Positions 1 through 8,791 are shown, numbered from the stretch's first letter. The stretch is 64,000 nucleotides of DNA from Dictyobacter formicarum (GCF_016587435.1 NZ_BNJJ01000024.1:69886-133885); one strand, 5' to 3'. The notes: generated by a model not told the origin, from the letters alone. A program made the numbers and translations.

Positions 1-861
1 ATAGACTGTAAACTGTTCGCTGATATTGTGGCGTCCCTCTCCTTCAACGATAGCATAGAGCGTTTCGGGATGATGCTGATCGAGGGCAAGTGGAAAACCA
101 AAATCAGAGGATAGGTTACTGTGCACGTCAATCCAGTCATCACCGGCATTCAGGCTTTTGTACAGGCCGCAGTGATTCTGTTGATACAGCACATTCGGCT
201 CTTTGGGATGCTGCAGTAAGCGATGGATGCATTGACCGAACTCTGGATAGCGATCGGGCTGAAAATCGGCGCGTGTATTCTTATTCGCGAACTTCCAACT
301 TTTGCCACCATCATCGGTGCGCAGGCAGCCGACGGCGGATATCCCCACCCACATGCGCTCAGGGTTGGTTGGATCGGCCACGATGGAATGCAGGCAAAGA
401 CCACCTGCACCAGGCTCCCAGCGCTCACGAGTAGGATGTTCGAGCAGACCAGCATTCGGCTCCCAGGTCTCGCCACTATTTGTACTGATCCAGAGGCACG
501 CTGGATCAGTACCAGCGTAGACGACGTCAGGCTCCTGGGGACGCCCGGGCTCAATATACCAGATGTTTTTCAGGCTCAGGCTGCTGTCAGGCGCGAACTG
601 AATACCCCGGCGCGGCTCCTGCCAGGTCTGACCAAAATCATCGCTATAACGCACAAAAGAGCCGAAGAAATCGCCATTGTCAGCGGCGAAGAGCCGATAG
701 TCAGCGCGTGGATCAAAAACAGCATAAAAAATACGGCCATTAAGCGTTGTGTTCTCAACCGTCCAATGCACCCGATCAGGCGAAGAGAGTAGGAAGAGTC
801 CTCGTTTCGTCCCAACCGTCAGCACAACTGTACCCGAGGGATACCTTTTCCGTTGCGTCAT
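1..861 (-). CDS. BNR/Asp-box beta-propeller protein (sialidase-like fold), C-terminus cut by window edge
   Basis: The frame is open from the ATG at 861 to base 1, so 287 residues are seen and the C-terminus lies outside the window. Asp-box-like repeats recur at about residues 73-80 (SDDFGQTW), 126-133 (STNSGETW), 182-188 (DDGGKSW) and 236-241 (NAGDDW), the signature of BNR/YCF48-type propellers. No signal peptide is seen, so a cytoplasmic location is likely and true sialidase activity is doubtful. An AAAGGAG ribosome binding site (870-876) fixes the start. The gene begins 33 nt after the MoaD/ThiS-like gene and is probably co-transcribed with it. Family assignment is good; the substrate is unknown. 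Confidence 0.85.
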   Translation of the reverse strand, partial: MTQRKRYPSGTVVLTVGTKRGLFLLSSPDRVHWTVENTTLNGRIFYAVFDPRADYRLFAADNGDFFGSFVRYSDDFGQTWQEPRRGIQFAPDSSLSLKNIWYIEPGRPQEPDVVYAGTDPACLWISTNSGETWEPNAGLLEHPTRERWEPGAGGLCLHSIVADPTNPERMWVGISAVGCLRTDDGGKSWKFANKNTRADFQPDRYPEFGQCIHRLLQHPKEPNVLYQQNHCGLYKSLNAGDDWIDVHSNLSSDFGFPLALDQHHPETLYAIVEGEGRHNISEQFTVY

Positions 862-894
862 TACTCGTGCTCCTTTACGAAATTGTAGCAGTGA

Positions 895-1173
895 TCAACC
901 TCCAGCAACCGAAGGAATAACGCGAATGCGTACTCCCGCGGTGACGGGCGTATCAAGACCTTGTAGATAACGAATGTTGGCCTGGTCAATAAAGATATTG
1001 ACATATGAGCGTAGCTCACCAGTTTCGTAGCAGAGATGGAAACGAAGGCCGGGAAATTGGTGTTCCATATTCTCAATAATGTCGCGAATCGTTGTCCCCT
1101 CTACATCCAGGCGAGCCTGCTGATTGGTTCTCTCGCGCAACATCGGCGGGAGAATCACTTGAGCGGTTGGCAT
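895..1173 (-). CDS. MoaD/ThiS-family ubiquitin-like sulfur carrier
   Basis: A small protein of about 92 residues ending in VIPSVAGG. The C-terminal Gly-Gly and beta-grasp size fit the MoaD/ThiS family, whose C-terminus is activated as thiocarboxylate by an E1-like enzyme. No molybdopterin or thiamin genes lie nearby, so a dedicated role is inferred. The nearest partner is the BNR propeller 33 nt downstream on the same strand. The start at 1173 gives AAGAGG a 9-nt spacing; an ATG two codons upstream (1179) is the alternative, with only 3 nt of spacing. Confidence 0.85.
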   Translation of the reverse strand: MPTAQVILPPMLRERTNQQARLDVEGTTIRDIIENMEHQFPGLRFHLCYETGELRSYVNIFIDQANIRYLQGLDTPVTAGVRIRVIPSVAGG

Positions 1174-1370
1174 AACCATTGACCTCTTACATATTTATAG
1201 CGCTCCAAAGCGGTCGGAAATAGTATGATGAATTTCTAAATGACAGTATAAGCGTGGAGAGCTAGAAAAACTTCTTCCATCTTGCTCTTTTGATCTGCAT
1301 GTCCTTAAAAGGAGACGAATCCGGATTTCAAAAGTTAAGTTCCATAGTATTTTGTCAGCTACATAGTAAA

Positions 1371-1401
1371 ACAGGAAGCATTTGTCTGAAATGCTTCCTG
1401 T
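1371..1401 (-). terminator. Intrinsic terminator-like hairpin after the DUF2090 gene
   Basis: A perfect 13-bp inverted repeat (1371-1383 with 1389-1401, 5-nt loop) lies 34 nt past the DUF2090 stop. On the minus strand it is followed by a short T-rich stretch (TTTTAC). The 1195-1370 stretch beside it shows nothing else I recognise. Confidence 0.7.
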
Positions 1402-1435
1402 ACTTATAAATCTGGTTGCTTTATTGCGTTGTAGA

Positions 1436-2350
1436 TTAAGGTGCAACGGCGTGTTTCCCGGTTTCGAAGACCTGGCACCATTCTTCAAAGTTTTTCGCGA
1501 TCTGCTCTGCCGCCTGCTCCATGGAAAGTTGCTTCTTCTCAAAGGCGACGACGGAGGCCCAGAAACTGGTACGACCAACGGCAAAACCGATGAAGCCGGG
1601 CACGCTGGCGGCGGTTTGCAGCCAGTGCACAACACGATCTCGACTTGCGCCTCGCCCCAGCACAATCAGGCCTACATTGTTGCGGTTATTTCTGCGCGCA
1701 GCTTCGACCATTTTTTCGCAGTCTGCCCGGGTGTCCAATCCTTCAATCTTCCATACATCGGGCTCAACGCCGGCGTTTTGCAGTTCCTGCACGGCTTGCA
1801 CCATTAGCTTCGGACGCAGTTGAGTGTCATAGGCGTCTTTGTCGTTATCGAGCGACTCGAGTTGTTGCTCCTCTGCAGGTACAAGGAGCTCAAACATGAA
1901 TAGTCGCTGCGTCTGTTGCAGGTAATCTGAGAGCCGTTTGAGGCGCTGGGCCTGGCGGTGATTCATGGCACGATCCCCTTCAGGATTGTAGCGTACCAGC
2001 ACCTTGGCAAAGGTGGGATTGATAGCTTCAATATGGAGAGCAAAATCATCGCCATACTCGAAATCAAATTCCTCCTGGCCGCTTTTCTCTACAGAAACGG
2101 CTGTGATTATGCCATGTTGAACGGCATCACGTAAAATGCGAATGCCATAGTGCTCATCGACAAGGATACCTGCAGCATCTTTGGGAACACGCGCTTTCTT
2201 GAAGCCCTCATAGATCACCTGTTTACTTTCTGCCACTATCTCTGCTTGCTCAACATTCAATGGCTCCTTCCAATTAAACAGGCCTTTAATGTATGAGGCA
2301 CGATGATCAAACGGTAAGATATAGAGTGGTTTCGTGTATCCTGTGACCAT
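1436..2350 (-). CDS. DUF2090 protein (IolC C-terminal-domain-like aldolase)
   Basis: A 304-residue protein matching the DUF2090 domain, which is found alone or fused behind IolC-type sugar kinases and has been linked to 2-deoxy-5-keto-gluconate-6-phosphate aldolase-type chemistry. Recognisable blocks are ILPFDHRAS near the N-terminus, ILVDEHYG, VSVEKSGQEEFDFEYG, VLVRYNPEGD, DVWKIEGLD and VLGRGAS, all typical of the family's TIM-barrel. No kinase domain is attached and no inositol genes adjoin. The start at 2350 is chosen because AAAGGGA precedes it and the family begins just before the ILPFDHR block; the longer frame adds 24 non-conserved residues. The exact substrate is inferred only. Confidence 0.8.
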   Translation of the reverse strand: MVTGYTKPLYILPFDHRASYIKGLFNWKEPLNVEQAEIVAESKQVIYEGFKKARVPKDAAGILVDEHYGIRILRDAVQHGIITAVSVEKSGQEEFDFEYGDDFALHIEAINPTFAKVLVRYNPEGDRAMNHRQAQRLKRLSDYLQQTQRLFMFELLVPAEEQQLESLDNDKDAYDTQLRPKLMVQAVQELQNAGVEPDVWKIEGLDTRADCEKMVEAARRNNRNNVGLIVLGRGASRDRVVHWLQTAASVPGFIGFAVGRTSFWASVVAFEKKQLSMEQAAEQIAKNFEEWCQVFETGKHAVAP

Positions 2351-2792
2351 TTTATCTGTCCCTTTCGTTATCCCAATAACTTTTCTCAGACACGATAGAA
2401 TGTTTCCTACGTAACGTTTCACGCTATCCGGTAGTCAGTGCCACACGCGCTCGTAACGTTGCTATCCTCAGGATCAGGGAAGAGGCAACATAATAGCACA
2501 TCACATCGGGAACGTCTGGCAGACAAAAAAAGTTTCCCCGCTATATGGGTCCCCTATGATGAACTGTATACATACATCTGGAAGGATTGTGCTCTTCATG
2601 TTACAATTTATAATATTGCACTCCTGGCGGAAACTTATAAGACTACAGTTTCAAAAATATTGTCTAACGAGATAATATCAATTTAGAATTGTATTCTTTT
2701 CTCAAGTTTTCTGCATCTTTCGTCAGGCTGGCAGATATATTCGTATGCTGTGGTACGGACGTATACTTGTGCTTACATGCAAAGGAGTATAT
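2351..2792. other. Divergent intergenic region upstream of DUF2090 and GH30 genes
   Basis: A non-coding stretch between divergent genes that must hold both promoters. The octamer GTAACGTT occurs twice (2411-2418 and 2453-2460) with a central CG, reminiscent of LacI-family half operators, but it is too short to call. A small open frame at 2438-2686 has no ribosome binding site and no recognisable content. Confidence 0.4.
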
Positions 2793-5147
2793 ATGACAAT
2801 GGTAGGTCATAATGGAAAACGGCGTGTCCAGGTGCTGGCACGGTTGGTAGTACTGGCATCCATTATTGCAGCAGGAACACTGGTGTTCGTAGACAATGGG
2901 CAGAAGGCGTACGCAGACTATAGTGTGACTGTGTATCCAAGTCAGCAATTTCAAACTATTCAAGGCTGGGGCACGAGCATGGCCTGGTGGGCCAACTGGG
3001 CGGGTAGCTTGAATGATAGCCAGCGTGTACCGCTCGCCGATAAGCTATTTGATCCTAATGCCGGCATCGGACTCAATGTTCTGCGCTATAACTTTGGCGC
3101 CGATGGTCCTGGCAATGTTTGCCATAATTCTATTGCCAGCGGCAAAGCCGGTATTTATACTAATATTCCCACTTATGAGCCAACCAATGGTAACTATGAC
3201 TGGACCCAGGACGCCAATCAGCGCTGGGTACTGCAGGCGGCACAGAGCCGAGGAGCAAATATCTTTGAGGGCTTTGTCAATTCGCCTCCGGCCTGGATGA
3301 CCAGCAATAGTTGTACATCTGGCGCCAACGGGAACGCAGAGAATCTCAGCAGCAGCCATTACGATGATTTTACCAGCTATTTGTCCACGATTGCCCAGCA
3401 TTTTCATGATACCTGGGGTATGCCGCTCCAGACAATCGAGCCGTTTAACGAGCCAACTCCAGGTTATTGGAACTATAATGGTAATCAAGAAGGCACCAAC
3501 ATTTCTACCGGCACGCAAAATACGCTTGTAAATAAGCTGGGCGCAAAACTAGACCAGACTGGAGTGTCGGCCTATTCGCAGGTGGCCGCGCCCGATGATA
3601 CCTCCGTTGATCGATCCAATAATGACTACAATTCCTATGATAGCAGTGCGAAAGCTTATGTGGTGCAATATAATACGCACACCTATGGCGGCAGCAATAG
3701 TGATCGTGACTACGCTTATAACAACATCGGCCAGGCCGGCAATAAGCAGCTATGGATGTCGGAGTGGGGAACAGGAACGCAGAGCAGTCCGATTGCCGCT
3801 GGCATCACCTTATCGCAAGAGATTCTCACTGATGAACAACACCTGCATCCATCCTCCTGGGTCATCTGGCAGGCCGCCGATAACTATTTTTCATCGAGCG
3901 GCTCGGGCAACGGTGGTTCAACCAGTGATTTATGGGGACTGGCCAGCACCGATAGCAATGGCAATATTATCTACCCTTCCCGCTATTATACCATGGGTAA
4001 CTACAGTAAGTTTGTTCGTCCAGGCTATAAGATGATCGAGAATAGCGATAGCAATACCTTTAGCGCATATGACGCAGGTTCGAATACGCTGGTCCTCGTC
4101 TCCACCAATAGCTCATCCAATAGCACGAACGTTACCTATAACCTTTCCAACTTTAACGGCGTAGGGAGCACGGCAACCCCTTACCAGACAACAGCCAGCC
4201 AGAATCTGGCCCAGCTTGCGAACGTCACCGTTAGCAATAATGCTTTTACCAGTGCGCTGCCAGCACAATCTATCACGACCTTTGTAATTCATAATGTTAC
4301 CTATACCGGCGCAGGGGCAGCCACTGAAGTGGATGATTCTGTGCAGGGTACGGGGCTCAATCAGTTTAACTATTCCGCTAACTGGGGGCATTGTACGGGT
4401 GGCTGTGGCAACGATACATCGGGTCTATACAATGGTAGCAATAGCTGGAGCGGCACGGCCGGAGCTACGGCCAGCGTGCAGTTTAACGGCTCACGCATCC
4501 GCCTCTTTGGGGTGAAAGATACCAATGAGGGTATCGCCACGATCTCGATCGATGGTGGAACAGCCATGGAAGTGGATTTCTACGCCGCCCACCGTGCTGG
4601 CAATCAGCTGATGTGGGAAAGTCCGCTGCTCTCCACAGGAACGCATACGCTCAAAGTTACGGTCACGGGCCGTAAAAATCCACAGAGCAGCAACACCTGG
4701 CCAGCGCTCGATCGGGTAGAAATCGATCCTCCCGCAGCGACAAATCTGCTCTCCAATGCAGGTTTTGAAAGCGGCAGCCTGTCACCATGGTATGGAGAAC
4801 TTCATCCATCATTGGCTGGCATCGAGACCAACTATCCGCACACCGGCACCTATGATGCGTACCTGCACCCAACCTCTTCAAGTGATGTCGGCCTTGTCCA
4901 GATCATTACGGCGCCGGCCTCACGCACCTACACGCTGTCGGCTTATGCCGCCAATAACATTGGCAATGTGCAATTTGGAGCCGACGTCAATGGCACGCAG
5001 GTAAGAAATCTCAATGTTACCGGTAATGTCGGCTATCAGCTCTACACAACCACCTTCACTGCTACGGCGGGGCAAAGCATCAAGGTATGGTACTATGCGC
5101 ACTCCATCAATGGCTGGGCCACCATCGACGACGTTAGCCTCACCTGA
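2793..5147 (+). CDS. Secreted GH30-family glycoside hydrolase with C-terminal carbohydrate-binding-type domains
   Basis: 784 residues. A basic N-terminus and hydrophobic segment ending near AYA (about residue 41) form a Sec signal peptide. The catalytic (beta/alpha)8 domain opens with QTIQGWGTSMAWWANW, typical of the GH30 endo-beta-1,6-galactanase-like branch. The predicted acid/base is E220 (EPFNEP) and the nucleophile E324 (MSEWG). A beta-sandwich side domain follows, then a galactose-binding-like domain (about residues 510-640), then a CBM4/9-like jelly roll opening with LLSNAGFES. AAAGGAG at 2781-2787 fixes the start; the longer frame has no such site. The likely role is extracellular attack on plant or fungal side-chain galactan or glucan, but substrate specificity is not readable. 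Confidence 0.9.
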   Translation: MTMVGHNGKRRVQVLARLVVLASIIAAGTLVFVDNGQKAYADYSVTVYPSQQFQTIQGWGTSMAWWANWAGSLNDSQRVPLADKLFDPNAGIGLNVLRYNFGADGPGNVCHNSIASGKAGIYTNIPTYEPTNGNYDWTQDANQRWVLQAAQSRGANIFEGFVNSPPAWMTSNSCTSGANGNAENLSSSHYDDFTSYLSTIAQHFHDTWGMPLQTIEPFNEPTPGYWNYNGNQEGTNISTGTQNTLVNKLGAKLDQTGVSAYSQVAAPDDTSVDRSNNDYNSYDSSAKAYVVQYNTHTYGGSNSDRDYAYNNIGQAGNKQLWMSEWGTGTQSSPIAAGITLSQEILTDEQHLHPSSWVIWQAADNYFSSSGSGNGGSTSDLWGLASTDSNGNIIYPSRYYTMGNYSKFVRPGYKMIENSDSNTFSAYDAGSNTLVLVSTNSSSNSTNVTYNLSNFNGVGSTATPYQTTASQNLAQLANVTVSNNAFTSALPAQSITTFVIHNVTYTGAGAATEVDDSVQGTGLNQFNYSANWGHCTGGCGNDTSGLYNGSNSWSGTAGATASVQFNGSRIRLFGVKDTNEGIATISIDGGTAMEVDFYAAHRAGNQLMWESPLLSTGTHTLKVTVTGRKNPQSSNTWPALDRVEIDPPAATNLLSNAGFESGSLSPWYGELHPSLAGIETNYPHTGTYDAYLHPTSSSDVGLVQIITAPASRTYTLSAYAANNIGNVQFGADVNGTQVRNLNVTGNVGYQLYTTTFTATAGQSIKVWYYAHSINGWATIDDVSLT

Positions 5148-5181
5148 AACATGACCATCTTCGTCTGTATGTGATAGAGTA

Positions 5182-5244
5182 AATAACAACGACACGGCCG
5201 CCTGGAGATTCATTTGCTCTCCAGGCGGCCGTGTCGTTGTTATT
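5182..5244. terminator. Bidirectional terminator between convergent genes
   Basis: A perfect 27-bp inverted repeat (5182-5208 with 5218-5244, 9-nt loop) lies exactly between the convergent GH30 and PPOX genes. Its outer ends are AT-rich, giving AATAA and TTATT tails in either direction. The stem is unusually long for an intrinsic terminator. Confidence 0.8.
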
Positions 5245-5252
5245 GCAGCCGA

Positions 5253-5675
5253 TTAATCAGTGATGCGCGGCTCAAAAAGGATTTTTTCCGGCGTCATGCG
5301 CGCAATGACGGACCCCGGCTGGGCGTTCAATTTTCCATACTTCGCCGCGTCATTATCGCCAACATAGCGAGCGGCGATGCGCGTCGACCAATCTAAGAGA
5401 TCCTTGGGATCTTCCTGAAGGTCGACGGGTCCTTCCACAGTCAGGTATGCGTATGGACGCTGCTCATCATCAACACATAAGCTCGCTCTTCCCACGCGTC
5501 GCATGTTTTTCGCCTTGACAGATTGTGCACCCGTTTCAAAAACAATAGTATCGTTATCTAATACAAACCAGATGGGTACGACATGTGCTCGCCCATCTTC
5601 ACGCGCCGTGGCCAGTTTTCCTGTATATGTGCCTCTGGAAAGAAAGGCACGCTGCTCCTCAGTAAGATGCGCCAT
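5253..5675 (-). CDS. PPOX-class flavin/F420-dependent oxidoreductase
   Basis: 140 residues with the split-barrel pattern of the pyridoxamine-5'-phosphate-oxidase-like superfamily: TGKLATAREDGRAHVVPIWF near the start, then FETGAQSVKAKNMRR and LTVEGPVDL. Short stand-alone members of this branch commonly bind F420, which fits the F420/deazaflavin-type nitroreductase at 17586-17996. AGGGAG lies just upstream of the ATG at 5675. It is monocistronic, ending at the shared terminator with GH30. The physiological substrate is unknown. Confidence 0.85.
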   Translation of the reverse strand: MAHLTEEQRAFLSRGTYTGKLATAREDGRAHVVPIWFVLDNDTIVFETGAQSVKAKNMRRVGRASLCVDDEQRPYAYLTVEGPVDLQEDPKDLLDWSTRIAARYVGDNDAAKYGKLNAQPGSVIARMTPEKILFEPRITD

Positions 5676-5768
5676 AGCTTCTCCCTTTCTTCAAAATGCA
5701 CTCTATGTTAACACGAAAAAATTTAGCGTCTCGTTTCTGTATATAACCTCTAGAGAGGAAATGCATGT

Positions 5769-5791
5769 AGAGCTTTTTAGCTCTTTTTTTT
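5769..5791 (+). terminator. Orphan intrinsic terminator on the plus strand
   Basis: AGAGCT (5769-5774), a 4-nt loop and AGCTCT (5779-5784) are followed by seven T. The polarity is plus, yet no plus-strand gene lies upstream before the GH30 terminator. A palindromic CCTCTAGAGAGG sits just before it. The transcript it would end may be a small RNA. Confidence 0.5.
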
Positions 5792-5893
5792 AAGAAGTAG
5801 CCCATCTTATCCTTCCACCCAGACTCATTGTGCGCAAATCGACAGCACCTGCAGCAAAAGATCTGTAACGATATTCAAATGTATCTTGATGCG

Positions 5894-5919
5894 AAAAACC
5901 GGAGCTCAGAGAGCCCCGG
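5894..5919 (-). terminator. Intrinsic terminator of the phosphoketolase gene
   Basis: On the minus strand a 9-bp stem (5911-5919 with 5899-5907, one G-T pair, 3-nt loop) is followed by five T (5894-5898). It lies 24 nt after the xfp stop codon. Confidence 0.75.
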
Positions 5920-5942
5920 CCTGCTGCTTGCTTACAAAAGAT

Positions 5943-8378
5943 TTAGTGCCACTTCCATTCTACGATCTCTTTTGGATCCGAGCCGTAGGCTTGAATGTAA
6001 TTACGGTGATCGGCCAGTCGATATTCATACTGGCTTATCAAACTATTAGCACGCGCAGCGACACGGGGATTCCGGACAGCGGCGTTACGAATAGCTTGAA
6101 CCACCAGGTCATAGCGACTGGTGCCATTGCGCACATTCATATCAAATGGCGTCGTTGTTGTTCCTTCCTCACGATAGCCATTGATGATCAAGCGATCAAT
6201 ATTGTGGCGGCCAAACAACAATTGTTGCGCCGCCGATGGATAACCATGAAAATTGATAATCACAGGACGATCAGAGGTAAAAAGCGCCTCGAACATATCC
6301 TGCTTCAAGCCGTGAGGGTGAGCCGATTCATGCTGGAGCACAAACAAATCTGTCACATTGACGACGCGCACCCTTATCTCGGGCAGTTCATCGCGCAAGA
6401 TCTGTGCGGCCGCTAATACTTCCAGCGTTGTGTTGTCGCCAATGCCAACCAGGACGACATCGGGATCAACGCCTTCATCTGTGCTAGCCCAGGACCAGAT
6501 TGACGCGCCGGCCCGGCAGTGGGCGATCGCTTCGTCCATCGAGAGCCATTGTGGCATGCGCTGCTTGTTGGCAATTATAAGATTAACTTTACCAGTGCTC
6601 TGTAGACAATGATCCATTGTACAGACAAGACAGTTAGCATCAGGCGGCAGGTAGACACGGGCCACCGAAGCTTTTTTATTCAGCACGGAGTTGATAAAGC
6701 CTGGATTCTGATGGGAGAAGCCGTTATGCTCCTGCCGCCATAAGGTTGAGGTTTCCAGGTAATTGAGCGATGGCACAGGGAGGCGCCAGGGAAATTCGCC
6801 GGAAACCTTCAGGAATTTGGAGAACTGGTCCGCCATCGAAACAATAATATTTAAGAACGCTTCATAGGTTGGAAACAGGCCATGACGGCCAGTAAGGATA
6901 TAGCCCTGTAACCAGGCCTGGCAATCGTGTTCACTGAGAACTTCAATCACCTGTCCACCCTGTGCGGCCACCTTTTCATTATGTGGAGGCACGGGCCATT
7001 CGTATTCGCGCGGCTTCACATCCAGTACCGCGCCCAGCTTATTTGACTGTAATTCATCAGGACTAAAGATGCGGAAAAGGTGAGGGTTACGGCGAATTAC
7101 CTCGCGCAGGTAGAGGGCAACCTGTTCCATACTGCTGACATTAGTACCACCACGACGAGATGGCATGCCACGATCCACTTTCACCGCAAAATCGGTAATC
7201 GGAGGCAGGTCCAGGTCCTTCATGATCTTCCCACCATACGTATGTGGATTCTTCCCCATGCGGCGATCGCCGGTCGGACATTGCTCTAAGATCTCTGTTT
7301 TTGGTCGCCCTTCATCCGTAACAAGCTCTTCAATATGGTAGGAGCGCAACCATTGTTCCAGTAAAGCCAGATGTTCAGGATTCGTCTTTGGATCCTCGAT
7401 TGGTACCTGGTGGGAGCGATAGGAGCCAACAATCGGTTCTCCATCTAACTCTTTAATCGCCGTCATCCCCTTGGGGGTTCGCATGATAATCAACGGCCAG
7501 CGGGGCTTGACCTGCGGCTTTCCCTGGCGTGCCGCTTGCTGAATGGATCGGATTTCCTCGTAGGCCCAATCCAGCGCGGCATACATTTGCGCGTCGAGGT
7601 CATCGTTCTCATCACCTTCAACAAATTGGATCTTGTATCCATAGCCAGTGAAGAGGCTGATAAGCTCCTCATCAGTCATGGTGCCATAGATGGTTGGATT
7701 AGAAATTTTATATCCGTTCAGGTGCAGAATTGGTAGTACGGCGCCCGATTCGGCCGGATTAAGGAACTTATAGCTATGCCAGGCAGTGGCGGTCGGGCCT
7801 GTCTCGGCTTCACCATCGCCTACAATACAGGCGACAATAAGGTCTGGATTATCCATGGCCGCGCCGAAGGCTGTGGCCAGTGCATATCCAAGCTCTCCAC
7901 CTTCGTGAATCGTGCCAGGGACGCCTGGATAGAGATGGCTGGGGAAGCCACCAGGCCAGGAAAAACTGCGAATGAGGTTATGCAGTCCCTGTTTATCAAA
8001 GGTGAGATTTGGATAGAAATCATGGAGCGAACCTTCGAGATAGAGATTGGCAAGATTGGCTGGCGCTCCATGGCCCGGCCCGGTCACTAAAAACATATCT
8101 AAATCATGCTGCATAATCAGCCGATTTAAATGGGCGTATACGAGATTGATGCCCGGGCTCGTTCCCCAGTGGCCCAGCAAACGATCTTTGATATGCTCAG
8201 GCTTCAAAGGCTGCTCAAGCAGAACATTATCTCTCAAATATATCTGCGCTGCAGCCAGGTAATTAGTAAAACGGCGGTAACGAGCAATAGCATCTAATTT
8301 ATCGGCATGTCTCTTACGAATATTCGCGGCCTCAATCGACTTTATAGTAGAGGTATCGTTAATTAACTGTTTCGCCAT
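5943..8378 (-). CDS. xfp: Xylulose-5-phosphate/fructose-6-phosphate phosphoketolase
   Basis: 811 residues, the usual size for the XFP family. This thiamine-diphosphate enzyme cleaves xylulose-5-P (and often fructose-6-P) with phosphate to acetyl-phosphate plus a C3 or C4 sugar phosphate. Visible signatures are GHGAPANLANLYLEG, the TPP-binding VGDGEAETGP with the following WHSYKFLNP, FSWPGGFPSH and SYRSHQVP; the C-terminal domain carries INFHGYPSAAQQLLFGR. The start at 8378 (MAKQLIND) is preferred over a frame-extending ATG at 8453, because the upstream portion lies across a leader hairpin and is not family-like. It is monocistronic with its own terminator and suggests a heterofermentative-type acetyl-P route. 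Confidence 0.95.
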   Translation of the reverse strand: MAKQLINDTSTIKSIEAANIRKRHADKLDAIARYRRFTNYLAAAQIYLRDNVLLEQPLKPEHIKDRLLGHWGTSPGINLVYAHLNRLIMQHDLDMFLVTGPGHGAPANLANLYLEGSLHDFYPNLTFDKQGLHNLIRSFSWPGGFPSHLYPGVPGTIHEGGELGYALATAFGAAMDNPDLIVACIVGDGEAETGPTATAWHSYKFLNPAESGAVLPILHLNGYKISNPTIYGTMTDEELISLFTGYGYKIQFVEGDENDDLDAQMYAALDWAYEEIRSIQQAARQGKPQVKPRWPLIIMRTPKGMTAIKELDGEPIVGSYRSHQVPIEDPKTNPEHLALLEQWLRSYHIEELVTDEGRPKTEILEQCPTGDRRMGKNPHTYGGKIMKDLDLPPITDFAVKVDRGMPSRRGGTNVSSMEQVALYLREVIRRNPHLFRIFSPDELQSNKLGAVLDVKPREYEWPVPPHNEKVAAQGGQVIEVLSEHDCQAWLQGYILTGRHGLFPTYEAFLNIIVSMADQFSKFLKVSGEFPWRLPVPSLNYLETSTLWRQEHNGFSHQNPGFINSVLNKKASVARVYLPPDANCLVCTMDHCLQSTGKVNLIIANKQRMPQWLSMDEAIAHCRAGASIWSWASTDEGVDPDVVLVGIGDNTTLEVLAAAQILRDELPEIRVRVVNVTDLFVLQHESAHPHGLKQDMFEALFTSDRPVIINFHGYPSAAQQLLFGRHNIDRLIINGYREEGTTTTPFDMNVRNGTSRYDLVVQAIRNAAVRNPRVAARANSLISQYEYRLADHRNYIQAYGSDPKEIVEWKWH

Positions 8379-8405
8379 AGCCCCGTTTCTCTTTCTTAAC
8401 AATAA

Positions 8406-8438
8406 AAAAGGTTTTATATCTCTTGCGTAAAACCTTTT
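8406..8438 (-). promoter_or_regulatory. Leader hairpin upstream of xfp
   Basis: An 11-bp perfect inverted repeat (8406-8416 with 8428-8438, 11-nt loop) lies 28 nt before the xfp start codon in its presumed 5' untranslated region. The loop is AT-rich. It may be a regulatory or mRNA-stabilising hairpin; there is no direct evidence of function. Confidence 0.4.
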
Positions 8439-8481
8439 CCTATCTATCTTCACAACATCCGCTCGGGTTTAACTGTCAGGG

Positions 8482-8503
8482 ACCAGGAGGAAACCCTCCT
8501 GGT
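8482..8503. repeat. Short inverted repeat
   Basis: ACCAGGAGG (8482-8490) and CCTCCTGGT (8495-8503) form a 9-bp hairpin with a 4-nt loop at the xfp side of the palindromic intergenic island. There is no T-tract, so a terminator role is uncertain. Confidence 0.5.
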
Positions 8504-8560
8504 GTTTATACGAAATAGAGTGAAAAAAGAGAAACAATCAAAAACGTGGATGTCTATATG

Positions 8561-8720
8561 GTCGCGCCTGCGGCCCCTGACGCTACGCGCCTGCGGCGCT
8601 CAATAGGTCTTTTATGCGTTGGTGCACCATTCGCGCAAAGCGCGAATGGTGCACCAACGCATAAAAATAGCTCGGGCGCGCATGCGCCCGCCCGTACGGG
8701 GGCGCTTTGCTTCCCATCGT
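8561..8720. repeat. GC-rich palindromic island with a 27-bp perfect hairpin
   Basis: The intergenic stretch between xfp and the secreted protein is GC-rich and full of palindromes. The main one is a perfect 27-bp inverted repeat (8610-8636 with 8640-8666) with only an AAA loop, ending in TTTT/AAAA. It is followed by a 7-bp hairpin (8673-8679 with 8684-8690) and a CCCGTACGGG palindrome at 8691-8700. The open frame across it is not protein-like. It resembles a REP/BIME-type or miniature-element island. Confidence 0.55.
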
Positions 8721-8791
8721 GACAGGTTTCAGACACACTCTGATCCTGTTGTCATATAACTCTACACATGTAGAGCTATATGAGCTTATTG

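Noticed and set aside
2411..2460. Two GTAACGTT octamers as LacI-type operators for GH30
   Set aside because: Only 8 bp each with a 6-bp palindromic core; such matches arise by chance at this length.
2438..2686. 82-codon plus-strand frame in the DUF2090/GH30 divergent region
   Set aside because: No ribosome binding site and no homology; overlaps the region needed for two promoters.
8554..8736. Open frame of 60 codons (minus) across the palindromic island
   Set aside because: It merely reads through the inverted repeats; composition is Cys/Ala/Arg-skewed, with no ribosome binding site and no family match.
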